Of a stretch of DNA of 64,000 nt, positions 43,611 to 54,034 are shown piece after piece; the stretch's first letter is position 1, and each line of letters starts with the position of its first letter. The notes below the pieces were generated by a model. It was not told the origin of the DNA. It made no database searches and was given only the letters and a program-made list of their open reading frames with translations. The DNA lies in NCBI RefSeq assembly GCF_017591425.1, contig NW_024467121.1:24068707-24132706 (forward strand). Direction: 5' to 3'. The DNA comes from Ochotona curzoniae. Its lineage: Eukaryota; Chordata; Mammalia; Lagomorpha; Ochotonidae. The translations under genes were made by a program, and so were the position numbers.

Positions 43611-45485
43611 TAAAATTTTTAATTGAAATTTCAAACACATGTGGAAAAACAATGTATCTCAGCTTTAGTAAAGCATCTTGCAGTGGCACAAGTCTTCTCT
43701 CCAACCTCCATGGGGCAGTTAGAGCCAAGCGGCTTGCTTCCTGAGATCGCAAAAGTCCTAGCTGAGAATCAAGTGCACTTGACCCCTTCTATTTTCATCT
43801 TCTTCCATTGTAAATACATAAATTGATTAATTTGAAGTTCAGCTACACATTATAAACATTTTATAGTATCCAACTGTTCTGCAATAGCAAGCTTGCAGAT
43901 GATCTATTCCACTTTATTTTCAGAATTGAGGTCTATCTTGGTTGTCCCACTTTGAAATTGCAACTTCCTACTCTCTGTTTCTCCTTCACTTTCTTCCAAA
44001 ATGTGGGTGATACTTTGGGCTCCATATCATCACTCTTCTTTCTAGTTGGAAGCTTCTATTAAGTAGGCAGTTACCAAATTCATATTTTTCCTCCAAGCCC
44101 TATTCCTGATCAGATTTTTCATTATTTACTGGGCCTCTGTCCTTGGTAACCTGCTCAAGTACCTCAGCTTCCAGCTTGATTTTGTTGTAGTTTCCTGCTG
44201 GCTAGCTTTCTGGAACTCTTGTTCTGCAGATAGCACACTTCAAATCACAGCCTATGGATTCAATGCAATGACTCATTGCACTTCATAGATGGGTTCACAC
44301 ATGTAGATGCAGAATGTCAAAAGGCCTGTTCTCTTGGGTTTAGCACTACACAAGGTCATGAATATAAACCAGCTTTCCAATCACAGAATCACCTCATCTT
44401 ACCTGAGGAAATGAGCTTTCCAAGTCTAGCTAAGGATCTGTACACCCAGGAGGGAATGCCCCTTCTCCATGGGTGCTGTGGGGTTCTCTATTTTCACCTT
44501 CTTGGTATAGGAAACACTAATAGTTTGCAAAATTTTTATTAGCCTGAGGAATATCTAGCATTCAGCTGGCGTGTAGCAAGGGTTTATCATTTGTTGAGAT
44601 TTCTTAGAGTAATCCTAATTTTCACTGCCGCTTGGGAACAGTAGTCGGAAATAGAGCTAAAGCAAGAAAGTATAGCTTTCATAGTGAGATGTGATTGGCT
44701 CTGACATGTTTATAAATAGGAAAATAAATCAAAACTACTTTACAAGTCAGGATGTGATGTGCTTTCGGGTCAAGAACACTGGCAGAAGATTGTTGCTGTG
44801 TCTAAACCTGAGGCTTGAACATGCTAACCTGTGGTGGGTATATAAATACAGGTGGGAATGCACACTCATTGGGAAAGGTGTTATGTCTGAAAAATAAGAA
44901 TAAATATCAGCTACAAATGAGATATTTTCCTCCACAATACTGCATAGAATACTATATTAGGTCATCAGAATGCCTTCCACATTTTAGGCATTTATTTCTC
45001 ACTTTTCCTTCTAGTTTCTAGCTCAAATTCTGTTCGTTATAGATCATTCACACTCAGTTAATCTGCCACTAGTTTTGATGGATAAGGCCAGGTGTTCTTT
45101 AGTCAGGAACATGAGCATCTATAAATCTAAAACCTTGCAGTATTAAGATGTCAAAAATCAAGCATATTTGTTCTTAAAAATGTTTGGGACAAGCACCTGA
45201 ACTTGACCTTTTTGATATTTCTCCCCTTAGCCTCTTCAATGCAGAATATAACTTTAGAAAATGAAATGGTAATAAAATTAGGTTTACTTAGGATGTGGAG
45301 TGCTTTCTCTTTAGGCATTTTAGTGAGTATTTTATATACAGTGTTTTACTTGTGCTTAACATAGCACGTGCGGTAGGTTCACTGGCTGTGACAAAATGCA
45401 GTGTTGGAGAGTATGTGGCTTTTCCAGTCTCACGGTAAGCCTGAAAACGTTGTGGTTAAGAGTGCGTTTATTTGAGTGAGCTTTT
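43611..45485. other. Unique non-coding DNA, 1.9 kb
   Basis: No repeat or coding region is recognised. Frames do not exceed 90 codons. Confidence 0.45.
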
Positions 45486-45795
45486 GGGCTAGTCCTGAAG
45501 ATACCAGATGGGATACCCACACCTCATGTCAGAATAACTGGATTTGAGTCCCAGTTCTGCTCCTGATTCCAGCTCCCTGATAATGCCTTCCCTAGGAAGT
45601 GGCAAGAGATGACTCAAGTCGTGGGATCCTTGCTACCCAACGAGAGAGGCTCAGAGTCTGGCTCCTACTCCCAAATTGAGTGTAGTCCAACCCAGCTCTG
45701 GTGGGCATTTGGGGAATAAACCAGGGGAAAGAGATTATTTTTGTCTGTTGATGCCTTTCAAATACATAAACTGTAAAAATAATTAAAATGAAAAA
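45486..45795 (+). mobile_element. Old C-SINE, sense
   Basis: TGGGCTAGTCCTGAAGATAC, GAGTCCCAGTTCTGCTCCTG, ATTCCAGCTCCCTG, CAACCCAGCTCTGGTGGGCA, GGGAATAAACCAGGGG and CCTTTCAAATACATAAACTG are in order. Confidence 0.75.
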
Positions 45796-45929
45796 GAAAC
45801 CTGGAATAGTACTGCCTATTCCATTCATCTTAATAAAGCAGTTAAAAAGCGGAGTTGACTTTGTAAACTCTGTTCACTTTGTGCTTACAGGAAGTTAAAT
45901 TAGTCATCCTTGTGTATTTCATGTTTCTA

Positions 45930-46025
45930 TGGAATGCTGTAAAGGTTTAATGAGTAAATATAAAGCATTCTAGCTAGTACTCAGATTCCAGTAAGCACTC
46001 AACCAACAGTAGTAAATATTATGAA
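45930..46025 (+). mobile_element. MIR 3' half, sense
   Basis: AAAGGTTTAATGAGTAAATA, ATAAAGCATTCTAGCTAGTA and CCAGTAAGCACTCAACC match the MIR 3' half. Confidence 0.65.
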
Positions 46026-46080
46026 ATAAAGCTAGGACTTGAAATTTAAACCTGCCTTTTGTTTCAAAACTTACATTCTT

Positions 46081-46385
46081 TTAAAAAAGATTATTTATTT
46101 ATTTTTATTGGAAACACAGATTTATAGAGATGAGACAGAATTGACTCATTCCCCAGGTTTCTGCAGTGGTGGAAGCTGAGTCCATCAGAAGCTAGGAGGC
46201 AGGAGCTTCCTCCAGATCTTCCACATGGCCCCTCTCCAAGGCTGTGGGTCATCCTCTGCTTTCCTTGGGCACAAGCAGGGAGCTGGATGGGAAGTAAACA
46301 GCTGGGACATGAACCAGCACCTGTATGGGATTCTGGTGCTTAGAGGTGGAGGATTAGCCAGTTAAGCCATAGTGCTGGGCCCCAG
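46081..46385 (-). mobile_element. C-SINE, antisense
   Basis: AAAGATTATTTATTTATTTT, GACTCATTCCCCAGGTTTC, AGCAGGGAGCTGGATGGGAA and CAGTTAAGCCATAGTGCTGG are present. The target duplication is AACTTACATTCTT (46068-46080) and AACTCACATTCCT (46386-46398), two mismatches. Confidence 0.9.
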
Positions 46386-47659
46386 AACTCACATTCCTAA
46401 TAGCTTTTCTACTTGCCTCCAGATGGTTTTGAACTTAAATTCTCGAGCTTAGGAGATCATAAAACCTCACTCTTCCCTCTCATTGTGTCATTTAACTCAG
46501 TTGTTCTTCAGAAACTCAAACTGCCACACTTGCATTGTAAAGATGCACTGTGTCTTGTAACTCTATGGAACATCTTTCCATTTTGAGAATCTCCAGTGTA
46601 AGGAGACCCAGTAAATCTGGAGTCAGTGTCTTCTCTGGGGACATGCAGTTTGAGGTAGACATGGTCTTGAAGAAATTATTACCGCAAGAGTAGACAGTGA
46701 AGAGTTCTTTGCACACAGTGTTGCATCCTTACATACTAGGGGCTACTCTTCAAAATCTTAACATGATTGTATTGTTTTCCTCAACACAACCAATAGCTGA
46801 AAGAAGCTATTTGGAAGAAGGAAGAAGTTTTATCTGGCATCTAGTGAAAGAAAGTAGGAAGAGAAGAAGGATGATGTGGCGAGTCAGGAAAGAAGCAACG
46901 ATCAAGTTTGCCTTGTTGATCAGGAGGCTTTCTTTACAAAGCCACCATGATGAAGTTGATCATGAGAGCGCTAGTGCGACAACTTTATCTAACCCAATCA
47001 AAGATCCCACCATCAGATATTTCAACTAGATTCAGTTGCTATCCTTAGTTCATTAACCATGAATATAATATCCAGTGTTTGTCTTGTTAACATTCTTTCA
47101 TGACGCCATGCAGCTTGAGGGTAAAAGACTGTCTGACTGTCATATGATGGATTCATACTTCCACATGGCCCTCTCCTCTTACGTGTTGGGGTGACTTTGC
47201 ATGATGTCGAACTTCTACATTGCTAAATAGTTTTTACCACGCTTCAGATCTCTATGTTTCACGATATGTTTTACAATCAGGCAGGAACCAAACTGGATTT
47301 ATGGCCTCTGTCTTCTACCTCAAACCTACCTTATGTTTTCTTCATTTGATTATATCAACATCTTTTTAGTTATCCAAACCAGACATCCACAGTCTCCTTA
47401 AGTTCCTTCGTATGCTACCCTCCCCACCATGGTCAGGCACTCACTCTGACCAATCACTACCTTAGCTGGGGACACGATCCCTCAGCTGCAGGAGCCTAAC
47501 AATCTTCTAATTAATACCTCTAACTTGCTTTGGCTTTGTCATTCATTTTCTATGTCACTGATGAAGTAATAGCTCCAAGCATAAACTAGATTATGTGATC
47601 TTTTTCTTGAAATCCTACAGTGAGATATATATATATATTTATATATGTATAAATTTTAG
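46386..47659. other. Non-coding DNA with a short TA run
   Basis: No interspersed repeat is recognised. A TA-rich run lies at 47624-47650. A 110-codon frame (46697-47029) has a basic RKRRRMMW stretch but no recognisable domain, and I do not call it a gene. Confidence 0.4.
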
Positions 47660-47945
47660 GACTGGGCTTCTAGCTTAGTGGTTAAGGCACTCGCATCCCA
47701 CACTGGAGCGATTGGGCTCAATTCCAGCTTCAGCTGCTGATTCTAGTTTCCTATCAATATAGAACTCAGAGATAGCAGTGACAGTTTAAGTTATTGGGTT
47801 GCTGCTATCCATGTGGGAGACCTGAATTCTGCTCTTGACTCTTGATTCTGGCACCATACCAGCCTAGCCATGGTGGACACTCAGAGTAAGTCAGTGGACC
47901 GGAATGCTTGCTCTCTCCCTCTATCTTTCATTAAAAAAACAAAAT
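47660..47945 (+). mobile_element. Old C-SINE, sense
   Basis: GGACTGGGCTTCTAGCTTAG, TGGTTAAGGCACTCGCATCC, CACACTGGAGCGATTGGGC, TATCCATGTGGGAGACCTGA, CCAGCCTAGCCATGGTGG and CTCTCTCCCTCTATC are present. The head differs from the young type, marking a different subfamily. Confidence 0.8.
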
Positions 47946-47964
47946 CCTTCAACATTAAAATAAA

Positions 47965-48865
47965 GCAATTAGGTTAGAACATAGGCAAAAGATATAAACA
48001 AACATTCCCATAAGGAGCCATACATATAGAAACCAAGCACATGAAAAGAAGTTCAATGTTACTAGCCAACATGGCAAGGCACATCACAGGTACCAGTACA
48101 CAGCTATCTATCTGGATGGCTAAAATTAGACCAAAACATGACAAAGCCGAACAGTGACACAACAAAATAAAGTAAAAGGAAAACAAAAATAAGAGACACA
48201 CATGCATCCCCCCCCCACCCACAACAAAGCAAAACCACCCCTGAAACAGTGACATCAAAGTTGGCAAAGTTGTAGAAACTGGAGCTCTTACGTTGCTGGT
48301 GGGAACCCAAAAAGGCACCGTCACTTTGGCAAACAGTCTGGCAGCTCTGATAATATGCATTCACCATATGCCCTAGCACATGTTCTCTTGGACATTTATC
48401 CCTGAGAAACAGAAATTTATATCTACACAGAAAATGGCACACACATGTTCCTAGCAGCTTTATTCTTAATATGCCAAAACTCGGAATAGCTCTGAGGATC
48501 TTCAGTGAGTAAACAGTTAAACAAACTGTGGTGTGCGAGCAGTAGAAAGGAATGCACCATTAATGCACATAACCACTTGCTTTACTCTCCTGAGAGGTAT
48601 GCTGAATGACAAGGAAAAAGACAATCTGCAAATGTTACATTCTGTATGATTCTACGTACAGAAGATTCTGGAAACTAGCAGCCTTGAATATGGGGAACAT
48701 ATGAATGGTTGCTAGGAGTTAGGGATAGAGACAAGATGATTTTGGCTATAAAATAGTAACACAAGGATTCTTCGGGGTATTGGAATTGGTATGTATCTCT
48801 ACTTGGCAGTGGATATATGAGTGTACAATTCTCATGCTAATTCTGCCTCCCCCAACACAAAGTGC
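47965..48865 (+). mobile_element. Old L1 ORF2 end and 3'UTR, sense
   Basis: About 900 bp follow L1 in the sense direction: GGCAAAAGATATAAACAAAC, AGCACATGAAAAGAAGTTCA, TGGATGGCTAAAATTAGACC, TTGCTGGTGGGAACCCAAAA, TTTGGCAAACAGTCTGGCAG, TAGCAGCTTTATTCTTAATA, AACAAACTGTGGTGTGCGAG and ATTCTGTATGATTCTACGTA. A poly-C run at 48211-48219 interrupts. This is the only clear sense-strand L1 in the window apart from an inverted piece at 53 kb. The minus-strand frames of 112 and 128 codons here are shadows. Confidence 0.8.
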
Positions 48866-48965
48866 ACTTCAAAAGTTCATGGAACTGGAATTTACAGTTT
48901 CAGTTGATACAAAAATTTTATATGTCTGCATACAAGAAAACTTCAAAACTTCTTGCAAAACATGT
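48866..48965. repeat. MITE-like palindromic repeat
   Basis: CACTTCAAAAGTTCATGGAA at the left and GAAAACTTCAAAACTTCTTG at the right, with TTGATACAAAAATTTTATAT inside, form a roughly 100-bp unit with imperfect ends. Confidence 0.4.
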
Positions 48966-49020
48966 ACTATAAAAATATTGCATGAATTTAAAATAGTTTA
49001 TCTTTTCTAATTTCATTTTT

Positions 49021-49319
49021 AAAAATTGATTTATTATTTTTATTGGAAATTCAGATACAGAGAGGAGGAGAGAGAGAGGATCTTCCATCTGTTAATTCAC
49101 TCCTCAAGTAGCCGCAATGGCCAGAGCTGAGCCAATCTGAAGCCAGGAACCAAGAGCCTCCTGTGGGTCTCTTACTCGGGTGCAAGTTTCCAAGGCTTTG
49201 GGCCATCCTCAACTGCTTTCCCAGGCCACTAGCAGGGAGATGGATAGGAAACGGGGCTGCTGGGATTAAAACCGGTGCCCGTATGGAATCCCAGCTGCTA
49301 GGCCACCACGCTGGGCCCC
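49021..49319 (-). mobile_element. C-SINE, antisense, full length
   Basis: TTGATTTATTATTTTTATTG, GATCTTCCATCTGTTAATTC, GTAGCCGCAATGGCCAGAGC, TTAAAACCGGTGCCCGTATG and CACCACGCTGGGCCCC are present. The target duplication is TAATTTCATTTTT (49008-49020) and TAACTTCATTTTT (49320-49332), one mismatch. Confidence 0.93.
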
Positions 49320-49359
49320 TAACTTCATTTTTGTGAGCTTTATTTTGTTTGTTTGAGCA

Positions 49360-49617
49360 TGAAGGAGGGTGGGAGGGAGAGAAAGAGATCAAGAGATAGG
49401 GCAAACACTAGAAATAGACACACAGAGAACTTCCCAAAAGCAATGTTATGGGCAGGAGCTTGAAACATAATCCAGGGATTTTGATAGTATAAATGCTTGC
49501 AACACCATGGCTGCTTCCAATCCAGCATTAACAGAATCAAGAGCTGGGACCAGGGATTGAACTTAATTTCACTGTGAGATGTGACCATTCTAACTACAAG
49601 GCCAAATACTCAGTCCC
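49360..49617 (-). mobile_element. Old C-SINE, antisense, uncertain
   Basis: A GA-rich block at 49365-49400, GAGCTGGGACCAGGGATTGA and TAACTACAAGGCCAAATACT are in the expected reversed order, but the middle is poorly matched. Confidence 0.45.
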
Positions 49618-49799
49618 TCTGTGGACTCATTAAAATACGCTTATGTAAGTAAAGTTGAATGAATTGGAATAAAAACCAGTATATTGAATCAATGTCGATT
49701 GGTTGTAATATAATACAACAGGATTGCAAAAGTTTTAACTGAAGTTTAACTGGGAGAATTTAAGTGAAGTTTGTACAGATTCACTAGGTATTATTTCTT

Positions 49800-50080
49800 T
49801 TCTTCTTTTTCCCCAAATTTGTTTGTTTGTTTATTTATTGCAAAGTCAGACATATAGAGAGGAGGAGAGACAGAGAGGAATCCAGGAGCCAGGAGATTCC
49901 TCTGGGTTTTCCATGCGGCTGCAGGGTCCCAAGGCTTTGGGCAGTGCTTGGCTGCTTTCCCAGGCCACAAGCAGGGAGCTGGATAGGAAGCGGGGCTGCC
50001 AGAATTAGAACCTGCACCCATATGGGATCCTGGCGTGTTCAAGGTGAGAACTTTAGCCAGTAGACCATCTTGCTGGGCCC
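49800..50080 (-). mobile_element. C-SINE, antisense, internal deletion
   Basis: The reversed tail, AAGTCAGACATATAGAGAGG, GCGGCTGCAGGGTCCCAAGG, CAAGCAGGGAGCTGGATAGG and the head end CATCTTGCTGGGCCC are present. The roughly 64-bp segment with GATCTTCC...CACTCCCC is missing, joining GAGAGGAA to TCCAGGAGCC. The target duplication CTAGGTATT-A-TTTCTT (49784-49799) recurs at 50080-50096 with a T-run difference. Confidence 0.9.
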
Positions 50081-50769
50081 TAGGTATTTTTTTCTTATAA
50101 TTGCACGTGGATTTATTTCAATAAAAATGGGGAACTTATTAATGCTTCTGATGTGGTTCCTCTGGGAACTTCTCTCTTATTATTATTAAGTGAGAAACTG
50201 TGTCAGGGAAAGTTTCAAGAGAAGGTTGTTGATTGAGCTAGAAGTCACAGAGACTGAGGAAAATGGCATCACCCAGAATCTGACTGAGCTAAAATACAGC
50301 ACTAGGAGAATGGGGTCACTTTGCTTTGTAAACCTTCCTTTATGCATGGTTTCACATCAGTGGAAAGGATTTAAAGACCATGTTGTGTTATTATCACAGG
50401 CAGAACAATTCAGGAATCTGTATAGTTGTCTAAGAAAAGAACAATTTCTGAATATTTTAGAAATATGAGCAGCATACAGATATAAGGTGCATTGGCAGTA
50501 AAAGTAAATATCAAGAGTTGCTTCAGTATTCCTTGTCTTTTTTTCCCTGTTGTCACATTTGCCATGATCCCTAATTAAATATAATTCAAATTTAGTGTGT
50601 ATTCATCCATCCCATGTTTCTCTTGTCTATGTACAAATATGCACATAGAAGCACAATGCATACTACTGTTTTTAAAAAATACATAAACATTATACACATG
50701 TAATATAATGTTTGCTTTATTTACTAAATATTCCACTTTATTTATCCATTGATCCTGATACTCCTGAAT
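50081..50769. other. Non-coding DNA, nothing recognised
   Basis: Two small frames (92 and 67 codons) have no family resemblance. 50560-50769 is AT-rich and may already belong to the old L1 that follows. Confidence 0.4.
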
Positions 50770-51835
50770 CCATTTCATTCAATCATCTAAATGTGTTTTA
50801 TAATATGCATATACCATAATTTATCTACTCTCTTATTGATTAACACAGTTTTCTCTATTTTTTTCCTATTGCAAACATAGAAAAGAACTTTATATTCCCA
50901 GCATTTTTCCTTAGGAGACATCAGACCAAGTGTTTTTACATTACAAGTGATTTTAACTGATCTGAACAGTGACTTAAACCTGTTGCTACCTTGACATCCG
51001 GCCTTCAGTGACATCATTACAGTCTGTTTCCTGACACCAAGAAAAACAAAAGCCCCTATTCTTAAAACAAATGCACCTCAGAAATGGATTAAAATCTAAT
51101 TATTAAATGAAAGAAAGATCTACACCTCTGAGTGAACATTGGAATTGGTTTTAAATCCTTCAGTTCAATCAATGGCAACTCACTTCAGCAACGACACCTC
51201 TGGAAACTGACAGTGAATGACAGCCTCCTGCTTTGGAAGGCAGCCAGTGAGCATCAGACTCCCTCCAGTTAATTTGCTGCAATGGCTGATGTCAGTCTAC
51301 TCTTTCCTCTGTAACTAACATGCAGTGTGCCTCTGTAACGAATGTAATAGTGCTCCCTAGACCACATCATCTCATTCCTACTGCTACTGGAAGTGGAGTC
51401 TTTCCAAGGAAGCTTCTACAGCAATAAGCAATTGAAAAATTGTGGCTTAAACCTTTGGGCCACAACACCAACCCTAATTCCTTCATTTATGTTTCTTTTG
51501 TGGCAAGTGCATAAGTTGTCTTTTGGTTACTCTATTGGTCTTTTATTCAATCAGCATTGCAATAAATAAACATTGACATGTCATCCTATACAGAATCAGA
51601 ACTGGAGAGTAGAAACAAGCATAGCTTTAGCAGTAATTGCAAGATTGCTCTCTGAAACAGCATTCTCAAGTTATAGCCACATCTTTAATAGACTTGCTGT
51701 TATTAATATCTTGTGTTGTGAGACTTGAAACATTTTGCCAATTGGATGAATATGAAATGGTAGCTTAATAGTTTAATTATTTTAATTTTTCTTCCCTGAT
51801 TACTCAAGTGTAATGGAGATCTTCGGTTGGTTGTT
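50770..51835 (-). mobile_element. Old L1 3' region, antisense, broken
   Basis: 50770-51010 has ATATACCATAATTTATCTAC, TATTGATTAACACAG and TCCTATTGCAAACATAG. 51480-51835 has TGCTCTCTGAAACAGCATTC, TTTTGCCAATTGGATGAATA, TGAAATGGTAGCTTAATAG and TTCTTCCCTGATTACTCAAG. Both follow the reversed L1M 3' end in the right order. 51011-51399 is unassigned, and 51400-51475 is a SINE end. Confidence 0.55.
51400..51475 (-). mobile_element. Old C-SINE 5' end, antisense
   Basis: ATTGTGGCTTAAACCTTTGG and GCCACAACACCAACCC form the reversed head of an older C-repeat. The rest is not recognised. Confidence 0.45.
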
Positions 51836-51950
51836 AGAAATTCAGTTTTACTTCCATGTGGCTTGCATGTTTTACATCGTTTTTATATTGTGCCATTAGA
51901 AATTTCAAAAAATTCTTCTCTGAATATATATACTATATATAATACATACT

Positions 51951-51989
51951 CATCTATCTATATCTATATCTATATCTATATCTATCTAG
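51951..51989. repeat. (TATATC)n microsatellite
   Basis: A short run of TATATC/TATC units lies in an AT-rich region, with TATA-rich flanks from 51926. Confidence 0.85.
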
Positions 51990-52194
51990 AGAGAGTAACC
52001 TGTCACTTGTCTCAAATTTAAAAACATCAAAAACATCATAGCTGAGGATTTAAATAGTTATAAAATCCATTTCACCAGGATTTATTTTTATCTTGGATGA
52101 TTTTTTGGTACTGTCAAGAAAACTTATCCCATTCTGTACATATTGCATATTCTGGTGTATTTTCTCCTGGCAGTCATTTTCATATTATTTTTCT

Positions 52195-52462
52195 AAAATC
52201 TATTTGAGAGACAGACAAATAGTATTTTTACTTTCCAGTTCTCTCCTTAGATGTTTGCAAGGGACAGCATTGGACCAGGCCCGAGAGCAAGTAATGAAAT
52301 CATGTCTCCTTCATGGGCAAGAGCCCTGAGTCACTTGAGCGCTCAGGCAGCCTCCCCTGGTCTTCATTAGGAAACTAGAGTCAGGCACTGGAGATTACAA
52401 CTGAACTCAGAGTCTCATATAGGATGCTGGCATCTTTACCACTAGGCTAAATGCCTACCATA
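52195..52462 (-). mobile_element. Old C-SINE, antisense
   Basis: TCTAAAATCTATTTGAGAGA, CTTGAGCGCTCAGGCAGCCT, GGAAACTAGAGTCAGGCACT and the head end CCACTAGGCTAAATGCCTAC are present. Confidence 0.6.
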
Positions 52463-52529
52463 ATTAACTTTAGTTTTGAGTAGGATGTAATATTTTGGGT
52501 ACTAAATTTATGTTTTATATCAAAAAAAA

Positions 52530-52965
52530 TAATTTTTCTTTTCTTTCTTTACTTATTTTTATATTCATTTATTATTTTATGATACAGTTCCATAGGCTCT
52601 GGGACTTCCCCTCCCCACTCCCCAATTCCAGACCTCCCCACTGATTTCTCCTATATCATTATGTTAGTATAGTTCTTTATAAACAGTTTGAAGTCCATCG
52701 TATGTCTATTTTAGTGTGTCCTGACATTGTAGGTATGAACAATGGCAGAGAGTTGAATATCGCATTGTCAAAATATACTTAACAGCTTCATTGGGAATCT
52801 GTCTTTGATTTGGAAATAGATATGCATACTGCATTGTAGCTTCAGATCGAGATATGACAATCTCTATTACACAGCTTCTATGCATCCCCTTAAATGAAAA
52901 GCCATAAAGCAAACTTAACCATGGGAAGAAAAACATAAACTTTATAACAACATGAAGTTAAATAA
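52530..52965 (-). mobile_element. L1 3'UTR, antisense (3' part of a rearranged L1)
   Basis: ATTTTATGATACAGTTCCAT, then GGCTCTGGGACTTCCCCTCC and a C-rich stretch are the reversed lagomorph L1 3'UTR with its G-rich tract. It continues to about 52965, where the strand of the L1 homology flips. Confidence 0.7.
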
Positions 52966-53330
52966 CATGCTACTGAATGACCAATGTGTCACTGAAAAAA
53001 TTAAAGAAAGCAAAAAAACCTTCTTGAAGAAAATGATGTTACTATATTACTTATTTGTCACTGAAGAAATTAATAAGAAAAAAAATTTTTTTGAAGGAAT
53101 GAAAGTAATAACAAAAATACCAAACCCATGAGATGTAACAAAAACTGTATTGAAAGACACATCTACAACACCAGTTGCTTATAAAAATTGGAAGTGTCTC
53201 AAATAAGTGATCTAATGCATCTCAAGGATATATTTTAAAAAATGAGCAGGAAGCAAGAAATGATAAAAGTCACAGAAAAATGAAAGTAAAACTAAAAAAA
53301 TTACAAATTGCAACAAAAAACTCATTTTTT

Positions 53331-53655
53331 AAAAAAGATTTATTATTATTATTTTTTATTGGAAAGGCAGATATACAGAGAGGAGAGACAGAGAGGAAGA
53401 TCTTCCGTCTGATGATTCACTCCCCAAGTGAGCGCAACGGGCCAATACTATGCCGGTCCGAAGCCAGGAGCCTCTTCCAGGTCTCCCACGCAAGTGCAGG
53501 GTGCCAAAGCTTTGGGCTGTCCTTGACTGCTTTCCCGGGCCACAGGCAGGGAGCTGGAAGGGAAGCTGGGCTGCCGGGGTAGAACCGGCGCCCATATGGG
53601 ATCCTGGGTGTGCAAGGTGAGGACCTTAACCACTGTGCCACCGCGCTGGGCCCAA
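53331..53655 (-). mobile_element. Young C-SINE, antisense
   Basis: GAGCGCAACGGGCCAATACT, CCGGTCCGAAGCCAGGAGCC, GTAGAACCGGCGCCCATATG and CACCGCGCTGGGCCC are present, with retained CpGs. The flanking ACTCATTTTTT at 53320-53330 and 53659-53669 is the target duplication core. It lies inside the L1 ORF2 segment. Confidence 0.95.
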
Positions 53656-53699
53656 AAGACTCATTTTTTAAGAAGATGAACAAAGCAACTTTTTGTCAG

Positions 53700-53720
53700 A
53701 TTAGCCAAAAAAAAAAAAAA
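53700..53720. repeat. Poly-A run
   Basis: An A-run of about 17 bases lies in the A-rich ORF2 linker of the L1 segment. Confidence 0.9.
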
Positions 53721-53785
53721 AAAGAAAGAAAAAAAGTGAAGGAGAAAAACAAAATAAAATTAGAGATGGAAAAGAAAACACCCTA

Positions 53786-54034
53786 AGAAACTTTGATCAT
53801 TAAGTGGTGTCCTTCTTCTTCTCTTTTCATATTTTTCAGGTCAGAGTCTATGCTATCTAAGAATGGCTACACTAGCTTGTTTTTCCTTTACATTACCCTG
53901 GCATATCTTTTTCCGTTTTTTCACTTGCAGTTTCCACATATCTTTTTGGTGAGATGTGTCTTCTGTAGGGAGCAGAGAGAGATTGGTTTTACTTTTTGAT
54001 CCAATCTACAAGTCTATGATGCTTGAATGAGGAC
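53786..54034 (-). pseudogene. L1 ORF2 endonuclease fragment, antisense
   Basis: Read on the minus strand it gives HRLVDWIKK at the start of the endonuclease domain, then a readable stretch with KKICQGN and ASVAILR that fits the L1 AP-endonuclease in order. It ends near 53786 at the codons equivalent to the ...MIK segment. Stops are present. At 54034 it joins directly to ORF1 N-terminal/5'UTR sequence, so ORF1 is deleted. Confidence 0.65.

Larger units (their letters stand above)
52966..53785 (+). mobile_element. L1 ORF2 middle segment, sense (inverted)
   Basis: CAACACCAGTTGCTTATAAA, GAGCAGGAAGCAAGAAATGA, AAGAAGATGAACAAAGCAAC and ACAAAATAAAATTAGAGATG correspond to the linker before the L1 reverse transcriptase, on the plus strand. 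Stops and A-runs break the frame. A young SINE (53331-53655) sits inside. Both neighbouring L1 segments are on the minus strand. Confidence 0.6.

Noticed and set aside
46697..47029. 110-codon frame with a basic RKRRRMMWRVRKE segment
   Set aside because: No homology recognised, no splice or promoter context, and composition typical of A/G-rich non-coding DNA.
47974..48442. Minus-strand frames of 112-128 codons with hydrophobic, membrane-like runs
   Set aside because: They are antisense readings of an old L1 ORF2. The A-rich sense strand gives Phe/Leu-rich nonsense.
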